Part shown: piece by piece, positions 18,885-26,118 of the stretch
Layout of the letters: each line of letters begins with the position of its first letter
Position numbering within the stretch: the first letter of the stretch is position 1
Assembly: GCA_017623055.1 (NCBI GenBank)
Contig: JAGAPX010000021.1
Location: 1-35,011 of the forward strand
DNA: 35,011 nucleotides
From: Phascolarctobacterium sp.
GTDB lineage: Bacteria; Bacillota; Negativicutes; Acidaminococcales; Acidaminococcaceae
Reading direction: 5' to 3'
Translations under genes and position numbers: made by a program
Notes under the pieces: generated by a model
Told to the model about the DNA's origin: nothing
Databases searched by the model: none
The model's input: only the letters and a program-made list of their open reading frames with translations

Positions 18885-19870
18885 CGAGAGCTGTTGGTAT
18901 TTTGGGCATCGGACATTACGTGCCGGAAAAAACTGTTACTAACTTCGATATGGAAAAAATTGTTGATACCAGTGACCAATGGATTACTGAACGCACCGGT
19001 ATCAAACAACGTCACTTTGCTGCTCCCGAAGAAGCAACCTCTGATATGTCTGTAATCGCTGCTCAAAGAGCAATGGAAGATGCAGGTGTTAAACCTGAAG
19101 AAATCCAACTGGTAATTGTTGGTACTGCTTCTTCTGACCACGCGTTCCCGTCTACCGCTTGCTTGGTGCAAGATCGCTTGGGCTGCAAGAACGCAGCTGC
19201 TTTTGACCTTTCTGCTGGTTGCAGCGGCTTTGTATATAATTTGGCAGTAGCAAGCCAAATGATTAAAACTGGTTTGTATGATAAAGCGCTTATCATTGGC
19301 GCAGAAACCTTGTCCCGTATTATGAACTTCACCGACCGCAACACCTGCGTGCTTTTTGGTGACGGTGCAGGCGCTGCTGTTGTAGGCGTTGTTGACGAGG
19401 GCGAAGGCGTACTTGGCATTGAACTTGGTGCTGACGGTAGCGGCGGCAAATTCTTGATTCAACCTGCTGGTGGTAGCCGTAAACCTGCTACTCCGGAAAC
19501 TGCAGCTGCTCACGAACACACCATTCACATGAGCGGTCAAGACGTTTTCAAATTTGCAATCCAAATTATGGGTACTGCTGCTAAACGTGCTTTGAAGGCT
19601 GCTAACATGAAAGCAGAAGAACTGGACCTTTTGGTTCCCCACCAAGCAAATATGCGCATCATTACTTCTGCTGCTAAACGCTTGAAAATGCCCATGGAAA
19701 AAGTTTGGGTTAACGTTGATAAATATGCCAATACTTCTGCTGCTTCCATTCCCATCGCATTGTGCGAGGCGCAAGCTGCAGGCGCTTTGAAAAAAGGCGA
19801 CAACATTCTTTTAGTTGGCTTCGGTGCCGGTCTTACTTGGGCTGCCATCGTTCTTAAATGGAGTAAATAA
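18881..19870 (+). CDS. fabH: Beta-ketoacyl-ACP synthase III
   Basis: FabH starts type II fatty-acid synthesis by condensing an acyl-CoA primer with malonyl-ACP. The catalytic triad is visible: Cys114 in LSAGCSGFVYN, His254 in LLVPHQANMRI and Asn284 in YANTSAASIPIAL. The N-terminus ILGIGHYVPEKTVTN and the block WITERTGIKQRHFA are typical. The 329-residue length is standard. Whether it prefers acetyl or branched primers cannot be told from the sequence. Confidence 0.96.
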   Translation: MTRAVGILGIGHYVPEKTVTNFDMEKIVDTSDQWITERTGIKQRHFAAPEEATSDMSVIAAQRAMEDAGVKPEEIQLVIVGTASSDHAFPSTACLVQDRLGCKNAAAFDLSAGCSGFVYNLAVASQMIKTGLYDKALIIGAETLSRIMNFTDRNTCVLFGDGAGAAVVGVVDEGEGVLGIELGADGSGGKFLIQPAGGSRKPATPETAAAHEHTIHMSGQDVFKFAIQIMGTAAKRALKAANMKAEELDLLVPHQANMRIITSAAKRLKMPMEKVWVNVDKYANTSAASIPIALCEAQAAGALKKGDNILLVGFGAGLTWAAIVLKWSK

Positions 19871-19908
19871 TTACCATTGATATAAATCTCGAAAGTGAGG
19901 ATACTTTG

Positions 19909-20856
19909 ATGAGCAAAATCGCATTTGTATTCCCGGGACAAGGCTCCCAATATGTAGGTATGTGCAAAGCTTTCTACGACCAATATCCGGTTGCTAGACA
20001 ACTTTTTGAAGAAGCTGACGACGCTCTTGGCTTCTCCCTTACCAAATTGTGCTTTGAAGGTCCTGAAGCAGAACTGCGCTTGACCTACAATACTCAACCT
20101 GCAATTTTGACTGCCAGCACCATCTGTGCAGAAATTTTAAAACAACACGGCGCTGTTGCTGATATCGCTGCTGGTCACAGCCTGGGCGAATATTCCGCAC
20201 TGGTAAACGCAGGCGCTATGAAATTTGCTGATGCTGTACGCATTGTTCGTCAACGTGGTCAATTTATGCAAGAAGCTGTTCCCGTAGGCGAAGGCAGCAT
20301 GTCCGCAGTAATGGGCTTGGCAAACGAAACTATCGTTGAACTGTGCCAAAAGGTAGAAGCTGAAACCGGCTTGCCCGTACAAGCAGTTAACTTCAACTGC
20401 CCCGGTCAAGTTGTAATCGCAGGCGCTACCGCTGCTGTTGAAAAGGCTAATGAAGAAATGAAAGCTGCAGGCGCAAAACGCTGCATCGTTCTCCACGTAA
20501 GCGCTCCCTTCCACAGCACCATGATGCAACCTGCATCTGAACGCTTGGCAGAAGTGCTTGCTCCCATCGAAATTAAAGACGCTGCATTCCCTGTTGTTGC
20601 AAACGTAACCGCAGAAGAAGTTGTAAGCGGTGCTTTGATTAAAGAACTCTTGGTAAAACAAGCTGCTATGCCCGTACTTTGGGAAACTTCCGTACGCAAC
20701 ATGGTTGCTAACGGCGTAGACACCTTCGTTGAAGTTGGCCCCAGCAAAGTTTTGACCGGCTTCACCAAAAAAATCGCAAAAGGCGTTCCGGCACTTTTCG
20801 TAGAAGACCCGGCTAGCCTGGAAAAAACTCTTGAACATTTACAGGAGGGTAAATAA
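19909..20856 (+). CDS. fabD: Malonyl-CoA:ACP transacylase
   Basis: FabD loads malonyl groups onto ACP for chain extension. It begins with [15 protein letters not shown]. The nucleophile is Ser91 in [12 protein letters not shown] and the catalytic His is His202 in [10 protein letters not shown]. The tail [15 protein letters not shown] is also conserved. The ATG at 19909 lies 8 bases after GTGAGG; a TTG directly before it at 19906 would add one residue. It ends on the fabG start (TAATG). Confidence 0.96.
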   Translation: MSKIAFVFPGQGSQYVGMCKAFYDQYPVARQLFEEADDALGFSLTKLCFEGPEAELRLTYNTQPAILTASTICAEILKQHGAVADIAAGHSLGEYSALVNAGAMKFADAVRIVRQRGQFMQEAVPVGEGSMSAVMGLANETIVELCQKVEAETGLPVQAVNFNCPGQVVIAGATAAVEKANEEMKAAGAKRCIVLHVSAPFHSTMMQPASERLAEVLAPIEIKDAAFPVVANVTAEEVVSGALIKELLVKQAAMPVLWETSVRNMVANGVDTFVEVGPSKVLTGFTKKIAKGVPALFVEDPASLEKTLEHLQEGK

Positions 20857-21602
20857 TGATGAAATTTGAAGGTAAAATTGCTCTCGTAACCGGTGCTTCC
20901 CGTGGTATCGGTCGTGCAATTGCTTTGGCTTTGGCTGCTCAAGGCGCAGACGTTGCAGTAAACTACGCTGGTAGCGAAGCTGCTGCTAAAGAAGTTGCTG
21001 CTGAAATCGAAGCTATGGGTCGCAAAGCATTTGTTGTCCAAGCAGACATCGCTTCCACCGAAGCTTCCACCGCTATGGTTGACGCTGTTGTTAAAGAATT
21101 CGGTCGCATTGACGTTCTCGTAAACAACGCAGGCATCACTCGTGATGGTCTCTTGATGAGAATGAAAGAAGAAGATTGGGACGCAGTAATCACCACCAAC
21201 CTTAAAGGCGTGTTCAACTGCACCAAAGCTGCTATTAAATATATGATGAAACAACGTTCCGGCAGTATCGTAAACATCAGCTCCATCGTTGGTGTTATGG
21301 GTAATGCTGGTCAAGCTAACTACTGCGCAGCTAAAGCTGGCGTAATTGGCTTCACCAAAGCTACTGCTAAAGAAGTTGCTGCTCGTGGCATCCGCGTAAA
21401 CGCAATTGCTCCTGGCTTCATCAAAACTGATATGACCAGCGTACTTCCTGAAAAAGTTGTAGAAGCTATGCTGGCAGGCATTCCTCTCAACCGTTTGGGT
21501 GAGACTGAAGACATCGCTAAAGCCGTTCTGTTCCTTGCGAGCAGCGACGCTAATTATATCACCGGTCAGACTTTACATGTCGACGGCGGTATGGTAATGT
21601 AA
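20856..21602 (+). CDS. fabG: 3-oxoacyl-ACP reductase
   Basis: FabG reduces 3-oxoacyl-ACP with NADPH. It is a short-chain dehydrogenase with the nucleotide loop [13 protein letters not shown] and [14 protein letters not shown]. The catalytic residues are Ser143, Tyr156 and Lys160 ([22 protein letters not shown] region). The end, [13 protein letters not shown], is the family norm. Two ATG codons lie side by side (20856 and 20859); AGGAGG (20843-20848) is 7 bases from the first, so I use that one. Confidence 0.96.
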   Translation: MMKFEGKIALVTGASRGIGRAIALALAAQGADVAVNYAGSEAAAKEVAAEIEAMGRKAFVVQADIASTEASTAMVDAVVKEFGRIDVLVNNAGITRDGLLMRMKEEDWDAVITTNLKGVFNCTKAAIKYMMKQRSGSIVNISSIVGVMGNAGQANYCAAKAGVIGFTKATAKEVAARGIRVNAIAPGFIKTDMTSVLPEKVVEAMLAGIPLNRLGETEDIAKAVLFLASSDANYITGQTLHVDGGMVM

Positions 21603-21646
21603 TATTGCGACTAGCAATTAAATTTTTATGAAGGAGGTGAATCGTA

Positions 21647-21877
21647 ATGAGCACTTTCGACAAAGTAAGAGATATCACTGTTGAACAATTGAGCGTTGAC
21701 GCTGACGAAGTAAAGATGGAATCCGCTTTCATCGATGACCTCGGTGCTGACTCCCTCGATATCGTTGAATTGATCATGGCTTTTGAAGAAGAATTCGGCG
21801 TAGAAATTCCCGATGAAAAAGCTGAAAAAATTCGCACTGTTGCTGACGCAGTTAAAATGTTGGACGAAGAAAAATAA
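21647..21877 (+). CDS. acpP: Acyl carrier protein
   Basis: ACP carries growing acyl chains on a phosphopantetheine arm. The 76-residue acidic protein has the attachment site Ser36 in [12 protein letters not shown], followed by helix II ([15 protein letters not shown]). A very strong ribosome site (AAGGAGGTGA) precedes the ATG, in line with the high level ACP needs. A large hairpin with T-tract directly follows, so part of the transcription probably stops after acpP. Confidence 0.97.
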   Translation: MSTFDKVRDITVEQLSVDADEVKMESAFIDDLGADSLDIVELIMAFEEEFGVEIPDEKAEKIRTVADAVKMLDEEK

Positions 21878-21886
21878 TTCTTTGAT

Positions 21887-21933
21887 AGCTGAATACAGGG
21901 AGCCTCTTATGAGGCTCTCTGGTATAGCTTTTT
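21887..21933 (+). terminator. Hairpin terminator or attenuator between acpP and fabK
   Basis: AGCT, ATAC and GGGAGCCTC on the left pair with GAGGCTCTC, GTAT and AGCT on the right, around a TTAT loop, followed by TTTTT. It lies inside the fab cluster, so partial termination would lower fabK-fabF output relative to acpP. Confidence 0.8.
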
Positions 21934-21958
21934 GAAGTCCTGAAATGGGGGATATTTG

Positions 21959-22909
21959 TTGAAATTACCAGCACTTAAAATCGGTAAATTAGTTGCAGAA
22001 GTACCAATCGTACAAGGTGGTATGGCCATTAGGTTGTCTACCGCTCCTTTAGCTGCTGCCGTAGCAAACGAAGGCGGTATTGGTTTGATTGCTGCATCTG
22101 GTATGAGCTTTGATGAATTGCGTAAAGAAATCCGTATGGCAAGAAAACTTACTGGCGGTAAAGGCATTATTGGTATTAATGCAATGGTTGCTGCTAGACA
22201 ATTCTTGGGTTTAATTAAAACTGCAGCAGAAGAAAAAATCGACTTGATTGTAGCTGGTGCCGGTTTTTCAAGAGATATTTTCGCTATTGGACGTGAATAT
22301 GGCGTTGAGGTAGTGCCTATTGTATCTTCTGCAAGATTGGCTAAAACTGCTGAAAAACTGGGCGCTTCTGCCATTGTTGTAGAAGGCACTGAAGCTGGCG
22401 GTCACCTTGGCACCCAGCAATCCATTAAGGAAATACTGCCCGAAATCCTCGCGGCTGTAAATATACCTGTAATCGCAGCAGGCGGTGCCGTTGACGGCAA
22501 CGATGTTGCAGAACTTTTAAATCTTGGTGCAAATGGCGTGCAAATGGGTAGTCGCTTTGCCGCTAGTGAAGAATCTAATGGTGCACCTGCTTTAAAAGAA
22601 TTCTATTTGAAAATGACTAAAGAAGACGTTGTACAAATTGATAGCCCCGTAGGCTACAAGGGTCGCTCCATTCGCAATCCTTTTGCTCAACTGTCTTTAG
22701 AAGATAATTCTCCCAAACCCACTGAATGTGATGCGTGCCTGAAAAAATGCAAACGCAACTTCTGCATCATCCGTGCGCTTACCCGCGCTCAACAAGGTGA
22801 CGTAGAAACTGGCTTGGTATTTACCGGCGCTAACATGTGGAAGATTAAAGAAATCTTACCTGTAAAAGAAATCTTTAGAAGAATTAAAGAAGAAATTGCA
22901 AATATTTAA
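21959..22909 (+). CDS. fabK: FabK-like FMN-dependent enoyl-ACP reductase (NMO/NPD family)
   Basis: A TIM-barrel flavoprotein of the nitronate monooxygenase/FabK family. Readable FMN-site blocks are [12 protein letters not shown] near the N-terminus, [22 protein letters not shown] and [12 protein letters not shown], then [14 protein letters not shown]. The place between acpP and fabF, with no other enoyl reductase in view, argues for the FabK role (last reduction of each elongation cycle). However, the C-terminus has a cysteine cluster ([14 protein letters not shown]) and a tail found in many clostridial NMO-like proteins rather than in the pneumococcal FabK. Start TTG at 21959, 7 bases after GGGGGA; the TTG at 21956 is too close. 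Confidence 0.85.
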   Translation: MKLPALKIGKLVAEVPIVQGGMAIRLSTAPLAAAVANEGGIGLIAASGMSFDELRKEIRMARKLTGGKGIIGINAMVAARQFLGLIKTAAEEKIDLIVAGAGFSRDIFAIGREYGVEVVPIVSSARLAKTAEKLGASAIVVEGTEAGGHLGTQQSIKEILPEILAAVNIPVIAAGGAVDGNDVAELLNLGANGVQMGSRFAASEESNGAPALKEFYLKMTKEDVVQIDSPVGYKGRSIRNPFAQLSLEDNSPKPTECDACLKKCKRNFCIIRALTRAQQGDVETGLVFTGANMWKIKEILPVKEIFRRIKEEIANI

Positions 22910-22925
22910 TTTTGAGGTGAACATT

Positions 22926-24176
22926 TTGACTAAGAGAAGAGTAGTAGTAACTGGCGTAGGTCCTATTACCCCGATCGGTACCGGCAAAGAAGAATTCTGG
23001 GCTAACCTGACTGCCGGCAAATCCGGTATTGGTATGATTACCCAATTCGACACCACTGATTTTAACGTTAAAATCGCTGGCGAAGTAAAAGATTTTGATT
23101 TTGGCAAATATGGCGACAAAAAAGAAGGTAAACGTATGGACCGCGTTACCCAATTTGCTGTAGCTGCTGCTAAACTGGCAATCGAAGACGCTAAACTTGA
23201 TTTGGAAAAAATCGACGCTACCCGTTGCGGCGTATGCGTTGGCACCGGCATCGGCGGTATCCACACTTTCTTGGAACAATCCTTGAAACTGGGTGCTAAA
23301 GGCCCTTCCAAAATCAGCCCGTTCTTCATTCCCATGGAAATTCCTAACATGCCCGCAGGTCAAATCGGTATTGCTTATGGCTTTAAAGGCCCCAACACTG
23401 CAATCGTAACTGCTTGCGCAACTGGCACCAACTGCATTGGTGACGCTCTCCGTACCATTCAATACGGCGACGCTGATGTAATGATCGCTGGTGGCTGCGA
23501 AGCTTCCATTTCTCCCATCGCTGTTGCAGGCTTTGCTAACATGAAAGCATTGTCCACCAACAACGAAAACCCCGAAGGCGCTTCCCGTCCCTTCGACAAA
23601 AACCGTGACGGTTTCGTAATGGGCGAAGGCTCCGGCGTAATCCTTTTGGAAGAATTGGAACACGCTAAAGCTCGTGGCGCACATATCTACGCTGAATTGG
23701 TTGGCTATGGCCTCAATTGCGACGCTTACCACATCACTGCTCCCGATCCGAGCGGCGAAACTCCGGCTGCTTGCTTTGTTAACGCTATTAAAGACGCAGG
23801 CCTGAAACCGGAAGATATTGATTACATCAATGCTCACGGCACTTCCACCGCTCGTAACGACGAAGGTGAAAGCCTTGCAATCAAAAAAGTATTTGGTGAA
23901 CACGCTTACAAACTGGCAGTAAGCTCCAATAAATCCATGATTGGTCACTTGCTGGGCGCAGCAGGCGGTGTAGAAGCAATTGCTACCGTTCTGACCATCG
24001 AAAACGGCGTTATTCCTCCCACCATCAACTATCAAGAACCCGATACCGAACACGGCTTGGATCTTGACTATGTTCCCAACGTTGCACGTAAAGCAGAAGT
24101 TAAAGCTGCACTCAGCAACAACCTGGGCTTTGGCGGTCATAACGCTTGCATCGTTTTCAAAAAATACGAAGACTAA
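22926..24176 (+). CDS. fabF: Beta-ketoacyl-ACP synthase II
   Basis: FabF elongates acyl-ACP with malonyl-ACP. The Cys-His-His triad is Cys164 (VTACATGTN), His304 ([11 protein letters not shown]) and His341 ([11 protein letters not shown]). The end, [18 protein letters not shown], is standard. I place the start at TTG 22926, 6 bases after GAGGTG, giving 416 residues that begin [17 protein letters not shown] as in other FabF proteins. An upstream ATG at 22896 lies inside fabK and would add ten unrelated residues. Confidence 0.95.
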   Translation: MTKRRVVVTGVGPITPIGTGKEEFWANLTAGKSGIGMITQFDTTDFNVKIAGEVKDFDFGKYGDKKEGKRMDRVTQFAVAAAKLAIEDAKLDLEKIDATRCGVCVGTGIGGIHTFLEQSLKLGAKGPSKISPFFIPMEIPNMPAGQIGIAYGFKGPNTAIVTACATGTNCIGDALRTIQYGDADVMIAGGCEASISPIAVAGFANMKALSTNNENPEGASRPFDKNRDGFVMGEGSGVILLEELEHAKARGAHIYAELVGYGLNCDAYHITAPDPSGETPAACFVNAIKDAGLKPEDIDYINAHGTSTARNDEGESLAIKKVFGEHAYKLAVSSNKSMIGHLLGAAGGVEAIATVLTIENGVIPPTINYQEPDTEHGLDLDYVPNVARKAEVKAALSNNLGFGGHNACIVFKKYED

Positions 24177-24194
24177 GAGAAGAGTTGATTTAAA

Positions 24195-24908
24195 ATGCAC
24201 AAGAATCGTACACAGCAGCTGCAGGCGTTCTGCAAATGGCTGGGTATTGAAATGCATGACTTAGCTCTGCTTGACATGGCGCTTACCCACACTTCCTATG
24301 CCCACGAGGCAAAAGGGGAGCCTAAACCGGAACACAACGAACGCATCGAGTTCTTAGGTGATTCTGTTTTAAGCGTCATCGTAAGCACTTATATGTATAA
24401 AAACTTTCCTCAATTGGCAGAAGGCCAGCTTACAAAACTGCGTGCCCATTTGGTATGCGAAGCTTCCCTCTTTGAATACGCTAAGAAATTGCGCTTAGGC
24501 GATTTCCTCCTCCTTGGTAAAGGCGAGGAGATGAGCGGTGGTAGGGAGCGCCCATCCATTTTGGCAGATGCTTTTGAATCTGTACTTGGTGCTTATTATT
24601 TAGACCAAGGCTTGGCAAAGGCGCAGGATTATTTGCTTGCCATCATGCAAAAGGAAATTGATTTTATTTGCACTCATGGTATTTGCAGTGACTTCAAAAC
24701 ACGCTTGCAAGAATATTTGCAACGTGACGGTGATGTAGAAATTAGCTACCACCTGGCAGGAAGCACTGGACCTGAACACAACAAAACCTTTAACTCCGAG
24801 GTATGCCTTGGCGGTAAGGTTATTGGCAGTGGCAGTGGTCGCACCAAAAAGGATGCGGAACAGCAGGCTGCCAAGGATGCACTTGTAAAATTGCACGTGC
24901 TATCTTAA
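24195..24908 (+). CDS. rnc: Ribonuclease III
   Basis: RNase III cuts double-stranded RNA in rRNA precursors and in sense-antisense pairs. The catalytic signature NERIEFLGDSVLS lies near residue 50, and the second acidic cluster is ADAFESVLGAYYLDQG. The C-terminal double-stranded-RNA-binding domain (about 165-235) has KTRLQEYLQ and GSGSGRTKKDAEQQAAKDAL. The 237-residue length is normal. It follows fabF by 18 bases, the common Firmicute order acpP/fabF-rnc. It could in principle process the antisense pairs of the two toxin loci downstream. Confidence 0.96.
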   Translation: MHKNRTQQLQAFCKWLGIEMHDLALLDMALTHTSYAHEAKGEPKPEHNERIEFLGDSVLSVIVSTYMYKNFPQLAEGQLTKLRAHLVCEASLFEYAKKLRLGDFLLLGKGEEMSGGRERPSILADAFESVLGAYYLDQGLAKAQDYLLAIMQKEIDFICTHGICSDFKTRLQEYLQRDGDVEISYHLAGSTGPEHNKTFNSEVCLGGKVIGSGSGRTKKDAEQQAAKDALVKLHVLS

Positions 24909-24922
24909 AAATTGTTACAAGT

Positions 24923-24960
24923 AAACGAGGTATGAACGAAAAGTTCATACCTCGTTTTTT
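24923..24960 (+). terminator. Strong intrinsic terminator after rnc
   Basis: A perfect 15-base stem (AAACGAGGTATGAAC at 24923-24937 with 24943-24957), loop GAAAA, and a T-tract. It ends the fatty-acid/rnc operon. Confidence 0.95.
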
Positions 24961-24999
24961 GTTTGTAAGGTGCTTTTTGGCGCGCTGTAATTTCACCTT

Positions 25000-25121
25000 T
25001 CACTAAATAAGTTTACATGAGCCACCTAAAACGGCAAAAATGACGAAAAAATATTTTTAATTTAAAATTTTTTTATGAAGAATTTGCCGTTTTAACTTTC
25101 TGATGCAAACTTATTTAGTGA
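25000..25121. repeat. Long imperfect palindrome, possible MITE or structured RNA
   Basis: TCACTAAATAAGTTT (25000-25014) is repeated inverted and perfectly at 25107-25121, and inside it TAAAACGGCAAA (25027-25038) is inverted at 25083-25094. The centre is very AT-rich and there is no ORF. Terminal inverted repeats around 120 bases of non-coding sequence suggest a miniature transposable element, but no target-site duplication is evident and no matching transposase is in the window. The stretch from here to 25198 is otherwise non-coding and strikingly pyrimidine-rich on the plus strand. Confidence 0.7.
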
Positions 25122-25198
25122 GATTTTCTTTTTTGCTCTTTCTTTTGGTGGTTTTCTTTCTCGTTTATTTCTTTTGCCCTATCTATTCCTATTACTAA

Positions 25199-25227
25199 TT
25201 GACAGTACTGTATATTAACTATATAAT
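25199..25227 (+). promoter_or_regulatory. Consensus promoter for antitoxin RNA 1
   Basis: TTGACA (25199-25204), exactly 17 bases, TATAAT (25222-25227): both hexamers are perfect. No gene on the plus strand follows; the start would lie near 25233, antisense to the 3' part of toxin mRNA 1. Confidence 0.85.
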
Positions 25228-25232
25228 AAATG

Positions 25233-25338
25233 CAGAGAGATTCTTGATGTGTGGTAGCGTCAGCTCTCTCCGCAGAATTAAAAATTCAGTTGAAGAAGAG
25301 GCTGTTGTACAACCGTATAACGGTCTTATTCTTTTTTA
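25233..25338 (+). ncRNA. Predicted antisense antitoxin RNA 1
   Basis: From the perfect promoter the RNA would run about 105 bases to a hairpin ACCGT-ATA-ACGGT followed by CTTATTCTTTTTT. It is complementary to the 3' untranslated part of the toxin transcript, the arrangement known for TxpA/RatA and BsrG/SR4 in B. subtilis. The ends are predictions. It begins with the same 17 bases as the toxin mRNA because of the flanking inverted repeat. Confidence 0.72.
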
Positions 25339-25347
25339 TAAGTCAAA

Positions 25348-25425
25348 TTACTTACATCCAAGAACAATGGTAGCAACGAGAATACCAAAGGTAATCATTA
25401 AGGACAACGCTTCGTATGTGGTCAT
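25348..25425 (-). CDS. Type I toxin peptide, holin-like/TxpA-BsrG type, copy 1 (25 aa)
   Basis: A 25-residue hydrophobic peptide beginning MTTYEALSLM and ending VLGCK, with one membrane segment of about 15 residues. The start matches the M(S/T)TYE(A/S)L pattern of TxpA, BsrG and the 'putative holin-like toxin' family, which harm the membrane and are held off by antisense RNA. GGGAGGTG lies 6 bases before the ATG, but the GGAGG is paired with CCTCC (25434-25449 hairpin), so translation should be blocked until the RNA is opened. Copy 2 at 27886 is identical at 22 of 25 positions. It is too short for usual gene finders. Confidence 0.85.
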   Translation of the reverse strand: MTTYEALSLMITFGILVATIVLGCK

Positions 25426-25479
25426 TGCTAACACCTCCCAAGCAGGAGGAACCGACTAATCAAGAATCTCTCTGCGAAA

Positions 25480-25508
25480 ATTATATCACGAACAACAAAT
25501 AAAGACAA
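25480..25508 (-). promoter_or_regulatory. Promoter of toxin mRNA 1
   Basis: Minus strand: TTGTCT, 17 bases, TATAAT (25485-25480). The start falls at the 5' arm of the inverted repeat (near 25475). It is weaker than the opposing antitoxin promoter, as expected of such pairs. Confidence 0.7.
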
Positions 25509-25539
25509 ACGTAAATTCACATATAACTGCAAACAATAA

Positions 25540-25578
25540 GCTCTGCTCAAGCTGATGATGCTTAAGAGCGGGGTTTTT
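25540..25578 (+). terminator. Probable plus-strand terminator upstream of the XRE gene
   Basis: GCTCTGCTCAAGC pairs, with a two-base bulge, with GCTTAAGAGC, followed by GGGGTTTTT. It would insulate the XRE gene from transcription through the toxin locus. Confidence 0.5.
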
Positions 25579-25613
25579 GCACCATAGCATACAAATCTCA
25601 AGAAAGCAAGCAA

Positions 25614-25664
25614 TGGGGGATATTTCCCCCAAAGGTAGCAAAAAGGCATAATTAAATATATAAT
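25614..25664 (+). promoter_or_regulatory. Palindrome plus -10 element before the XRE regulator
   Basis: TGGGGGATATTTCCCCCA (25614-25631) is a 7-base perfect inverted repeat around TATT, placed just upstream of where the -35 should be. TATAAT (25659-25664) is 22 bases before the ATG at 25687. It may be an operator for the regulator itself, or a hairpin without a T-tract. Confidence 0.5.
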
Positions 25665-25686
25665 TAACAAGCTGAAGGTGCATAAA

Positions 25687-26022
25687 ATGGATAAAGTAAA
25701 TTTTCATGATGATATGGTTAAATTAGGGGTAGCCTTACGAATTTTGAGGAAGCGTAAAAACTTAACGCAGGATGATATTGCCAAGATGGCTGGCATTGAC
25801 AGAAAGCATCTTAGTGATTTAGAGCTTGGTAAACATAAGGTGGGTTTAGAGCTTACATTACTACTTTGCCAAGCGTTGGGTGTTAGCCGTTTTGAACTAT
25901 TCGTGCTTGCGTGGGAAGAAGAGTATAAAATTTACAGGCAAAAGGTTTTACGAGAACAAGCTGAAAAACAGTGTGCTTCTGACTTGACCAAATGCCTTTT
26001 TTTTTTAGTACAATATGCATAG
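25687..26022 (+). CDS. XRE-family helix-turn-helix regulator (111 aa)
   Basis: A small DNA-binding protein. The HTH is at about residues 12-67: LGVALRILRKRKNLTQDDIAKM, then IDRKHLSDLELGKHKVGLELTLLLCQALGVS. After it comes a charged helix (WEEEYKIYRQKVLREQAEKQ) that may serve for dimerisation. There is no peptidase or kinase domain. The last residues (LFFLV) are encoded by a run of ten T (25997-26006), so the C-terminus may vary by slippage or be a sequencing error. It sits between toxin copy 1 and the adhesin and may control either. GAAGGTG precedes the ATG; a GTG at 25678 overlaps that site and is rejected. Confidence 0.85.
   Translation: MDKVNFHDDMVKLGVALRILRKRKNLTQDDIAKMAGIDRKHLSDLELGKHKVGLELTLLLCQALGVSRFELFVLAWEEEYKIYRQKVLREQAEKQCASDLTKCLFFLVQYA
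25984..26014 (+). promoter_or_regulatory. Possible slippage-sensitive promoter of the adhesin gene
   Basis: TTGACC (25984-25989) and TACAAT (26009-26014) are separated by 19 bases that contain ten consecutive T (25997-26006). Loss of two T would give the optimal 17. The start would be near 26021, with a leader of about 98 bases holding a hairpin AGCCTG/CAGGCT before the ribosome site. Confidence 0.45.
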
Positions 26023-26118
26023 AAACAGACCTTGAAGAAATGTAAAAGATGTAATTGTCTTTTTAGCCTGTGGGTAGTGCAGGCTATGATATAAAAAGCT
26101 TTCAAGGAGGCGTAAACT

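Larger units (their letters stand above)
25232..25475. repeat. 17-base inverted repeat closing toxin locus 1
   Basis: GCAGAGAGATTCTTGAT (25232-25248) is perfectly inverted at 25459-25475. In the toxin RNA these are the 5' and 3' ends, so they can pair around the whole message, as in the fold-back of hok and AapA1 messages. The 3' arm can instead form a local hairpin with GCGGAGAG just before it. Confidence 0.85.

Noticed and set aside
25199..25459. 86-codon plus-strand ORF in the toxin 1 locus
   Set aside because: Its TTG start lies on the -35 box of the antitoxin promoter, and it runs antisense through the toxin gene and the ribosome-site hairpin. It has no ribosome site of its own.
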